Assembly (NCBI GenBank): GCA_036512955.1
Contig: DATBZX010000385.1
Span: forward strand, 1-11,800
Direction of reading: 5' to 3'
Source of the DNA: DASRAA01 sp036512955
GTDB taxonomy: Bacteria; Acidobacteriota; Terriglobia; Terriglobales; Acidobacteriaceae
Length of the DNA stretch: 11,800 nucleotides
The translations under genes were made by a program, and so were the position numbers. Position 1 is the first letter of the stretch; every line of letters begins with the position of its first letter. This document shows, piece by piece, positions 7,405 to 11,800 of the stretch. The notes beneath the pieces are model-generated. The model worked only from the letters and a program-made list of their open reading frames with translations. It had not been told where the DNA came from and searched no databases.

Positions 7405-7616
7405 GTCGTTTCCTTTTTGCGGGCATGACATTGCAACCACGCTGGATTGGCTGGTGCGCAATCCGGCACCGCCCGACGAGGGTGAACACATGCATTGGAA
7501 TTACCCGCTACTCCTGGGGCCTGATACACAAGGCTAGGACGAGGGGGTGGGGACTCGCAGTGCCCTCTATCACGAGCAGGTGTGACGCTTGGCACAAAAC
7601 GACGGCCAACAGGCAC

Positions 7617-7628
7617 CGATCATGATCG
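7617..7628. repeat. Perfect 12-bp palindrome CGATCATGATCG
   Basis: A perfectly self-complementary dodecamer only 3 bp past the stop codon of the DUF2721 gene. It has no loop and no T tract, so it is not a terminator of the usual kind. It may be a protein binding site in the 227-bp space upstream of transketolase, or chance. Confidence 0.3.
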
Positions 7629-7631
7629 CTA

Positions 7632-8084
7632 CTACTGGCCGCTCAGGCTCACGCTCGACTCCAACTCCAGAGCCCGCAACGACACCGTGATGTCCCGGAT
7701 GGAGTAGTACATGGAGATCACCAGCGATACCAGGCACAGCGCGAAGAAGGGCAGGGCGATGTAGTCCTTTTGCGGTTGAAGCACCTGCTCGGCAAACAGC
7801 GACAGGATCGTCAGCGACACAAAGAAGATACTCGACGAGGCGTAGATCATTGAACTGCGCAGGATGCGCGCCCGCTCACTGGTGAAGCGAAGCTGGTCAG
7901 CCAAGTGTCGCCGGCGCGCGCTCTCCGGATCGCTCTCTCCCAACTCGCGCGCCAGCAGGCGTGCGCGGTCGATGGCCCGGCCGTAGCGGTTGGTAATGCT
8001 CAGCAGCAACAGGCCAACCCCAGAAATCACGATCACCGGCGCGATCGAGGCAGTCAGGATCTGGACCACATAAACGGTGTGCAT
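7632..8084 (-). CDS. DUF2721 family membrane protein
   Basis: A 150-residue protein that matches my memory of the DUF2721 family (function unknown). Helix 1 is about 6-29 (SIAPVIVISGVGLLLLSITNR). A basic soluble segment at 33-75 (DRARLLARELGE, RRRHLADQLRF) is followed by paired helices at about 77-98 and 108-129. The P/V-ISGxGLLLL motif followed by NRYGRxIDR is the family hallmark. The ATG at 8084 is chosen; GGAG lies about 10 nt upstream of it. An in-frame TTG at 8105 would add seven residues but has no ribosome binding site. The gene is divergent from the FAD oxidoreductase, with a large palindrome between them. It is probably an inner-membrane protein; its role is not known. Confidence 0.8.
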   Translation of the reverse strand: MHTVYVVQILTASIAPVIVISGVGLLLLSITNRYGRAIDRARLLARELGESDPESARRRHLADQLRFTSERARILRSSMIYASSSIFFVSLTILSLFAEQVLQPQKDYIALPFFALCLVSLVISMYYSIRDITVSLRALELESSVSLSGQ

Positions 8085-8131
8085 GACAGAATCGCTCCAC
8101 TTCAATGATGCACCATTAGCGAGTTCACTGG

Positions 8132-8214
8132 AATCTGCGGGTGCCCCAGGTTCGCGCCGCTTCTTGGCGCTAACCTGGGTACCACCTCACAGCCCACCCG
8201 CGGCCCCGCAGATT
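8132..8214. repeat. Nested palindrome with 10-bp outer arms in a divergent promoter region
   Basis: The outer arms AATCTGCGGG (8132-8141) and CCCGCAGATT (8205-8214) are perfect complements. Inside sits a hairpin at 8145-8179: CCCAGGTT with AACCTGGG, one mismatch, GCGCC with GGCGC, and a 7-nt loop GCTTCTT. The 83-bp unit fills most of the space between the divergent DUF2721 and FAD-oxidoreductase genes. Its right end runs directly into a -10-like TACAAT at 8214-8219. The inner hairpin shares its design with 10136-10168 and 11643-11673. Confidence 0.65.
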
Positions 8215-8219
8215 ACAAT
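8214..8219 (+). promoter_or_regulatory. Candidate -10 box TACAAT for the FAD oxidoreductase gene
   Basis: TACAAT lies 26 nt before the ATG at 8246, with GAGGG (8234-8238) as ribosome binding site between them. It abuts the right arm of the nested palindrome, so that structure may affect initiation. No good -35 box was seen at 16-18 bp. Confidence 0.3.
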
Positions 8220-8245
8220 GACTCGCATCATACGAGGGACTGATT

Positions 8246-9406
8246 ATGGAAACTGCAGACGTGGTGATTGTTGGCGGAGGAATCGTAGGAGCGAGCATCG
8301 CTTGGCATCTCACGGAACAGGGATGCCGCAACGTGCTCATGGTGGAGCGCGAGACGCACCAGGGTAAGGGATCGACCGGCAAGAGCATGGGCGGAGTGCG
8401 CGCCCAGTTCGCCACCGCGGCGAACATTCAGATGTCGATGTACTCCATCCAGTTCTACTCCGAGTTCGACGAGCGCCTCGGCCAACCCGGCGGATACCGT
8501 CCGCAGGGATACCTTTTCGTTGCCACGCTGCCCGCGCACCTCGAATACCTGCGTACCAACCAGATCCTGCAGAGGTCGCTCGGCCTGAAGCAGGCGCAGA
8601 TGGTAAACCGCGACGACATCAGGGCCCGCGTGCCGCAGCTTTTTACCGGAGATGTTCTAGGCGGCAGCTTCTGCCCCACCGATGGATTCGTCGATCCCTA
8701 CAGCGTGATGGTTGGGTTCACTACTTGCGCAACTGAGCGCGGAGTAAAGGTCTGGAAGTCCACTGAGGTCACCGCCATTCATCGCGACGGCTCGGGCATC
8801 ACGGGTGTGGATACAACGCGCGGCCCGGTGAGCACGCGGGTGGTGGTGAATGCCGCCGGAGCGTGGGCAGCACAGTTGGCGGCGCTCGCCGGAATCGACC
8901 TTCCGGTGCAACCGCTACGTCGCATGCTGGTTCCGACCGAGCCGTTCGATGGCGTCTCGCACGAGATTCCGATGGTCATCGACATGACCAACGGATTTCA
9001 CTTCCGGCCGGAGAGCCTGGGATTTCTGCTGGCGTGGAACGATCCGGAAGAAACCGTTGGTTACAAGTGCGACTTCGAGCCGACGTTCATTGAGAAGATC
9101 CTGGTGCGGGCCGCCGACCGCGTTCCCTGTTTCGAAAATGTTGCAGTCAATCCGAAGAAGGCGTGGGCAGGACTGTATGAGATGTCGCCCGACCATCACT
9201 GCATCCTCGGGCCGGTGGAAGACGTGCCGGGCTTCTTCTGCGCCAACGGATTCAGCGGACACGGCGTGATGCATGCACCGTCAACCGGCAAGATTTTGGC
9301 TGACTTGATTCTGCGGGGCAAGACGGATGTGGTGAGCAACATTGAGGCGCTGAGTCCGGCGCGCTTCGCCAAGGGCGAGTTGCTGCACGAGACGGCTGTG
9401 CTGTGA
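8246..9406 (+). CDS. FAD-dependent oxidoreductase, DAO/sarcosine oxidase beta-like
   Basis: A 386-residue flavoenzyme of the D-amino-acid oxidase fold. The FAD dinucleotide-binding motif GGGIVG is at 10-15, with the ribose-binding acid in VERE (E34) at the end of the second strand. Further FAD contacts are VNAAGAW at 201-207 and GFSGHG at 335-340 near the C-terminus; SPDHHCILG at 314-322 is also typical. Relatives include the sarcosine oxidase beta subunit, glycine oxidase and D-amino-acid dehydrogenases, which oxidise secondary or primary amines at a C-N bond. Length (380-400) and WAGLYEMSPD resemble the sarcosine oxidase beta group most, yet no alpha, gamma or delta subunit is adjacent, so it may act alone. 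The start is backed by GAGGG at 8234-8238. It is the first of three plus-strand enzyme genes, but the next start is 128 bp away. The substrate is unknown. Confidence 0.88.
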   Translation: METADVVIVGGGIVGASIAWHLTEQGCRNVLMVERETHQGKGSTGKSMGGVRAQFATAANIQMSMYSIQFYSEFDERLGQPGGYRPQGYLFVATLPAHLEYLRTNQILQRSLGLKQAQMVNRDDIRARVPQLFTGDVLGGSFCPTDGFVDPYSVMVGFTTCATERGVKVWKSTEVTAIHRDGSGITGVDTTRGPVSTRVVVNAAGAWAAQLAALAGIDLPVQPLRRMLVPTEPFDGVSHEIPMVIDMTNGFHFRPESLGFLLAWNDPEETVGYKCDFEPTFIEKILVRAADRVPCFENVAVNPKKAWAGLYEMSPDHHCILGPVEDVPGFFCANGFSGHGVMHAPSTGKILADLILRGKTDVVSNIEALSPARFAKGELLHETAVL

Positions 9407-9436
9407 GCAACCGCGCAGCGGTGAAATTTGTGTTAG

Positions 9437-9456
9437 CCGTGGGCGTAAGCCCGCGG
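9437..9456. repeat. GC-rich hairpin CCGTGGGC-GTAA-GCCCGCGG
   Basis: An 8-bp stem with one G-T wobble and a GTAA tetraloop of the GNRA type, 31 bp after the FAD oxidoreductase stop. No T tract follows, so it is not a standard terminator, though it could protect the 3' end of the mRNA. From memory, similar sequences recur in Acidobacteriota intergenic regions. A second, smaller hairpin (GCCGC-GGTA-GCGGC) lies at 9479-9492. Confidence 0.5.
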
Positions 9457-9478
9457 TCAGGAACACAGACACGATCGA

Positions 9479-9492
9479 GCCGCGGTAGCGGC
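9479..9492. repeat. Small GC hairpin GCCGC-GGTA-GCGGC
   Basis: A perfect 5-bp stem with a 4-nt loop, 22 bp after the hairpin at 9437-9456 and 42 bp before the GNAT start. No T tract. Confidence 0.35.
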
Positions 9493-9523
9493 GGCACTAG
9501 CTACGACCCAGCCCGCCACATGT

Positions 9524-9529
9524 CACAAT
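9524..9529 (+). promoter_or_regulatory. Candidate extended -10 (TGT-CACAAT) for a leaderless GNAT transcript
   Basis: CACAAT with TG at 9521-9522 ends 5 nt before the GTG start at 9535. No Shine-Dalgarno sequence precedes the GTG. A transcript starting at the GTG would be leaderless. No convincing -35 box. Confidence 0.3.
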
Positions 9530-9534
9530 AGGCC

Positions 9535-10014
9535 GTGCTCGCCGATTCTTCATGCACCCTGCGCCACGCGACATCTGCCGACGTCGGCTCAATCACCACC
9601 CTGGTCAACCGCGCTTTCGCAGTGGAAAGTTTCTTCAAAACCGGCGACCGCACCGACGAATCGCAAATCCGTGAGCTGTTGCAGCACGGCCCATTTCTTT
9701 TGCTGACCGGCCACGACAACCTCATCGCCGCTGTCCACCTAGAGCTACGTGGTGAGCGCGTCTACATCGGCATGCTGGCGGTCGATCCCGCTAAACAGAA
9801 GTCGGGAATCGGCGCACGCATGATGCGCGAAGCCGAGGACTTTGGCCGGTCCGCGGGATGCAAGTTCGCCGATATCCGCGTAGTAAGCGTGCGTCCCGAA
9901 CTGCCGTTGATCTACGGAAAGCTCGGCTACGTCGAGTCAGGGACGGAGTCGGCGGCTGTCATCCAGACCGCGACCATGCCGGTACACTTCATCACCATGT
10001 CGAAACCGCTCTAG
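9535..10014 (+). CDS. GNAT-family N-acetyltransferase
   Basis: A 159-residue single-domain GCN5-related acetyltransferase. The N-terminal strand CTLRHATSADV (7-17) opens the fold. Motif A is VYIGMLAVDPAKQKSGIG, with the pyrophosphate-binding Q88-K-S-G91-I-G93 (Q/R-x-x-G-x-G). Motif B follows as PLIYGKLGYVESG (about 124-136), with Y127 and Y132 in the usual place for the acetyl-CoA thiolate and for closing the fold. It would transfer acetyl from acetyl-CoA to an amine on an unknown small molecule or protein. The start is GTG at 9535, with no clear ribosome binding site. The nearest ATG downstream (9552) is out of frame, and the strand 1 residues argue for GTG. The gene stands 128 bp after the FAD oxidoreductase and 192 bp before the aldo/keto reductase. 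Confidence 0.85.
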   Translation: MLADSSCTLRHATSADVGSITTLVNRAFAVESFFKTGDRTDESQIRELLQHGPFLLLTGHDNLIAAVHLELRGERVYIGMLAVDPAKQKSGIGARMMREAEDFGRSAGCKFADIRVVSVRPELPLIYGKLGYVESGTESAAVIQTATMPVHFITMSKPL

Positions 10015-10130
10015 GGCAAACCTGCAGGAATAGGATTCGCCGTCGCCGTTGTCTTTAAGCCCAAGCGTTATCCGTGCAAGTCCGTGGCTGCTTTATTTGC
10101 TTTTGTTCTCCCTCTTCCCTCAAGAATGTG

Positions 10131-10176
10131 GGTGCCCCATCCTTTTCCCTCTTTTGGAAAAGGGTGGGACCTACAC
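10131..10176. repeat. 13-bp hairpin of the CCCA/TGGG palindrome family
   Basis: CCCATCCTTTTCC (10136-10148) pairs with GGAAAAGGGTGGG (10156-10168) over 13 positions, one of them G-T, with a 7-nt loop CTCTTTT. It is preceded by GGTGC and followed by ACC, as in the inner hairpin at 8145-8179 (GGTGC before, TACC after). It lies in the 192-bp gap before the aldo/keto reductase and runs through an upstream open extension of that frame, which supports the later start at 10207. Confidence 0.65.
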
Positions 10177-10194
10177 TCTCCCCTTTCGCCGGAA

Positions 10195-10200
10195 TATCAT
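10195..10200 (+). promoter_or_regulatory. Candidate -10 box TATCAT for a leaderless aldo/keto reductase transcript
   Basis: TATCAT ends 6 nt before the ATG at 10207. No purine-rich Shine-Dalgarno lies in the interval CTCCCC, so translation from a leaderless mRNA is plausible. No -35 box is obvious. Confidence 0.3.
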
Positions 10201-10206
10201 CTCCCC

Positions 10207-11199
10207 ATGGAACGCCGCACTCTGAAACACACCGACCTCACCGTCTCACGCTTCTGCTTCGGAACCATGACGCTCGGCAAGCCGCTCGATCAGGCGGGCA
10301 CCAACCAGGTCATCGACCGTTGCCTCGAGGCGGGCATCAATTTCTTCGACACCGCCAACATGTACAACGCGGGTGTGGCAGAAAGCCTGCTTGGCACCGC
10401 GCTCAAAGGACGACGCGAACAGGCTGTACTCGCCAGCAAAGTGTTCTTCAAGATGGGCGAGGAACCCGACCAACACGGGCTTTCGCGCAAGGCCATCTTG
10501 CGCGCCATCGACGAGAGCCTCGTGCGATTGCAGACCGACTACCTCGACCTCTACTATTTGCATGCGCCCGACCACGCGGTTCCCGTCGAAGAGTCGCTGG
10601 AGGCGATGGAGACGCTGGTAAAGCAGGGCAAGGTGCGCTATCCGGCGTGTTCGAACTACGCCGGATGGGAAGTCGTGCAGATGCTCTGGATCGCCAAGCA
10701 GCGCGGCTGGCACGCGCCTTACGTTTCGCAGCCCATGTACAACCTGCTGGCGCGCGGCATCGAGCAGGAATATCTCGCCATGTGCAAGGAGTTCGGAGTC
10801 TCGACTGTGGTGTACAACCCGCTCGCCGGAGGCCTGCTTACCGGCAAACACCAGCAGGACTTCGTTCTCCCCGGCACGCGCTTCGACAACAACGCGCTCT
10901 ACCAGGGGCGATACTGGCACACGCAGTACTTCAATGCCGTCGAGCGGTTGCGCCAGATCGCGCAATCCGCAGGCCGCTCGCTCGTCAGCTTGTCACTGAA
11001 TTGGTTGCTGCATCACACAGCGGCCGATGTCGTGATTCTGGGAGCGTCGAGCCTACAGCAGTTGAACGAAAACCTCGCCGCCGGAGAAGAAGGCGCGCTG
11101 CCTGAAGACGTGGTCAAGGCATGCGACCAGGTTTGGCAGGATTTGCGTGGACCTTTGCCGGTCTACAACCGCTGCCCCGGGGAGGCTCCTCAGTGGTGA
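10207..11199 (+). CDS. Aldo/keto reductase (NADPH-dependent oxidoreductase)
   Basis: A 330-residue TIM-barrel aldo/keto reductase with the full catalytic tetrad: D48 in FFDTANMYN, Y53 in the same motif, K78 in LASKVF and H119 in YYLHAPDHAV. SN at 149-150 and Q175 are the carboxamide-contact positions. YNPLAGGLLTG (203-213) and VILGASSLQQL (276-286) are the nicotinamide and phosphate-binding loops typical of the YajO/Tas-like AKR group. Members reduce aldehydes or ketones, or oxidise alcohols and sugars; the substrate is not deducible. One small oddity is GKVRYPACSN, where most relatives have IG before the SN. The frame remains open 41 codons upstream through a palindromic repeat, but the usual N-terminus (MERRTLKHTDLTVSRFCFG) begins at ATG 10207, which is therefore used. 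Confidence 0.93.
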   Translation: MERRTLKHTDLTVSRFCFGTMTLGKPLDQAGTNQVIDRCLEAGINFFDTANMYNAGVAESLLGTALKGRREQAVLASKVFFKMGEEPDQHGLSRKAILRAIDESLVRLQTDYLDLYYLHAPDHAVPVEESLEAMETLVKQGKVRYPACSNYAGWEVVQMLWIAKQRGWHAPYVSQPMYNLLARGIEQEYLAMCKEFGVSTVVYNPLAGGLLTGKHQQDFVLPGTRFDNNALYQGRYWHTQYFNAVERLRQIAQSAGRSLVSLSLNWLLHHTAADVVILGASSLQQLNENLAAGEEGALPEDVVKACDQVWQDLRGPLPVYNRCPGEAPQW

Positions 11200-11640
11200 G
11201 ACTTGCTCTCCTTCTTCCCTATGTGATTTAGTGATGTATAACACTCAATCTGTAAAAAATATTTTCACGGCCGTTTAGAATCAGTCACTTGGGAGGAAAT
11301 TGTCTCTAAAAGATTGGTTCTTAAGGTACTTATACGTATCCATGTCTGCCCGTAGGACTTAGCGGACAATTTTGCCGCCTGAAGGCTTCGACCTCGTCCC
11401 GTTTTGGGAGATTTCAAAGAGCAGTTCCTGTGGCGCGCTTGGCGCCCGGTGACCAGAGACACCTGGCCCTGGCCCACCGAACGGTTGTAAAGGGAGGCGA
11501 GTGAGGGCGCCAGAAAAATCCGCATTGCGAGAAAACTAAGGTAACCTTCCCGGACCGAAACGGGAAAGCTGGGAAGTGATTTCAGCATGGAGGACAGGGA
11601 GAGCACGGAGAGTTCTGAAATCTTCACCCCGGAAGATGTG
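11200..11640. other. Intergenic region without a convincing gene, before the IS110 end
   Basis: About 440 bp between the aldo/keto reductase and the leader of the IS110 transposase. The first 140 bp are AT-rich and include the palindrome AAAATATTTT (11256-11265). The rest is GC-richer and carries small hairpins: GGCGC-GCTTG-GCGCC (11432-11446) and TTCCCG-N8-CGGGAA (11547-11566), the latter overlapping an alternative pairing CTTCCC (11546-11551) with GGGAAG (11571-11576). A minus-strand frame (11265-11774) is Ser/Arg-rich, matches nothing I know and starts inside the transposase gene. The left boundary of the insertion element probably lies within or just after this stretch but cannot be placed. 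Confidence 0.5.
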
Positions 11641-11642
11641 AA

Positions 11643-11673
11643 CCCACAATTGCCAACCGCAGGCAATTGTGGG
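11643..11673. repeat. Perfect 12-bp hairpin of the CCCA/TGGG family
   Basis: CCCACAATTGCC (11643-11654) and GGCAATTGTGGG (11662-11673) are perfect complements around a 7-nt loop AACCGCA. The base (CCCA/TGGG) and loop length match those at 8145-8179 and 10136-10168, but the rest of the stem is unrelated in sequence. It lies 87 bp before the IS110 transposase start. It could be a chromosomal palindrome next to the insertion or part of the element's leader RNA. Confidence 0.7.
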
Positions 11674-11685
11674 CCACGCATTATA

Positions 11686-11737
11686 AAAGGGCGCCCCTTT
11701 CGAAGTAGGCTATGGCTGCTGTGTGAAGCAGTAAGCC
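11686..11737 (+). ncRNA. Structured leader, possible part of an IS110 bridge RNA
   Basis: Two further hairpins follow the 12-bp palindrome: AAAGGG-CGC-CCCTTT (11686-11700), and GGCT...CTGCT-GTGTGA-AGCAG-TA-AGCC (11708-11737), the latter with an internal bulge. In IS110-group elements the non-coding left end upstream of the recombinase gene is transcribed as a bridge RNA whose loops pair with target and donor DNA. Position and structure fit, but the pairing loops cannot be verified without the right end. TATAAA at 11682-11687 could be a -10 box. Confidence 0.3.
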
Positions 11738-11760
11738 AAGCCTGACGAAAGGAACACCCG

Positions 11761-11800
11761 ATGAATAGCATCAAGTATGTTGGCCTCGATGTCCACCGCG
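11761..11800 (+). CDS. IS110-family transposase, N-terminal fragment (runs off the window)
   Basis: Only 13 codons are in view: MNSIKYVGLDVHR. The hydrophobic strand followed by GLDVH is the characteristic start of the DEDD/RuvC-like catalytic domain of IS110 transposases; D10 would be the first catalytic acid. These enzymes act with a bridge RNA to recombine the circular element into a target. The start is supported by AAAGGA at 11748-11753, 7 nt upstream. The truncation is by the window edge, not a sequence defect. Whether it belongs to the IS110 or IS1111 group, and whether the gene is intact, cannot be judged here. Confidence 0.75.
   Translation, partial: MNSIKYVGLDVHR

Larger units (their letters stand above)
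11641..11800 (+). mobile_element. Left end of an IS110-family insertion sequence (partial)
   Basis: The first 40 bases of an IS110-type transposase gene and its structured leader are present; the rest lies past the window end. The left boundary is not visible because IS110 elements have no obvious terminal inverted repeats and their target duplication is minimal, so 11641 is a working limit only. The leader holds three hairpins at 11643-11673, 11686-11700 and 11708-11737. Confidence 0.45.

Noticed and set aside
5353..7428. A 691-codon open frame on the plus strand opposite transketolase
   Set aside because: It is the mirror of a high-GC coding region; the protein has no recognisable motif, while the minus strand encodes an unmistakable transketolase with all catalytic residues.
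7444..7470. Riboswitch in the transketolase leader (GGATTG/CAATCC and GGTGC/GCACC pairings)
   Set aside because: The two short pairings are competing and do not match the conserved core of any riboswitch I know, including the TPP riboswitch.
11587..11745. A 52-codon plus-strand frame (MEDRESTESSEIF...) just before the transposase
   Set aside because: It has a weak GGGAAG 10 nt before its ATG, but it translates straight through three hairpins and resembles nothing; structured RNA explains the stretch better.
11265..11774. A 169-codon minus-strand frame across the IS110 leader
   Set aside because: It starts inside the transposase gene, runs through several palindromes, is Ser/Arg-rich and matches no known family.

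Overview
The window reads as chromosomal DNA of a free-living, GC-rich bacterium, most likely an acidobacterium (Terriglobia/Koribacter type). This is inferred from a PEP-CTERM secreted protein, a fused alpha/beta 2-oxoacid dehydrogenase E1, a DUF2721 membrane protein, and intergenic spaces filled with strong palindromes that resemble, from memory, repeats common in Acidobacteriota. No rRNA, tRNA or CRISPR array was seen. Nothing here could be checked against a database.

Layout. 5-2206 (minus) is a one-chain E1 (TPP-dependent 2-oxoacid dehydrogenase). 2374-3075 (plus) is a HAD phosphatase of the phosphoglycolate phosphatase type. 3076-3558 is a long non-coding stretch with a 90-bp dispersed-type repeat and four small palindromes; it leads to a small PEP-CTERM exported protein (3559-4140) that ends in a good terminator (4163-4190). 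4297-5292 (plus) is an unrecognised six-helix membrane protein, convergent with transketolase (5350-7404, minus). A DUF2721 protein (7632-8084, minus) is divergent from an FAD-dependent amine/amino-acid oxidoreductase (8246-9406, plus), which is followed by a GNAT acetyltransferase (9535-10014) and an aldo/keto reductase (10207-11199). After about 560 bp without a convincing gene, the window ends 40 bases into an IS110-family transposase (11761-).

The genes look like a housekeeping neighbourhood of central-carbon and small-molecule enzymes (E1, transketolase, HAD phosphatase, FAD oxidase, AKR), mostly separate transcription units, rather than one pathway or a defence island. The three plus-strand genes 8246-11199 are co-directional, but gaps of 128 and 192 bp containing palindromes separate them, so a single operon is not assured.

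The most interesting material is non-coding. (a) Three hairpins (8145-8179, 10136-10168, 11643-11673) share one design: a CCCA...TGGG base, a 12-14 position stem and a 7-nt loop. Their stem sequences differ completely but stay complementary. (b) The leader of the IS110 transposase carries three consecutive hairpins, in the position where IS110 elements encode their bridge (guide) RNA. (c) Several genes lack a Shine-Dalgarno sequence but have a -10-like hexamer 5-6 nt before the start codon, suggesting leaderless mRNAs. (d) The PEP-CTERM gene has an unusually long, palindrome-rich control region.
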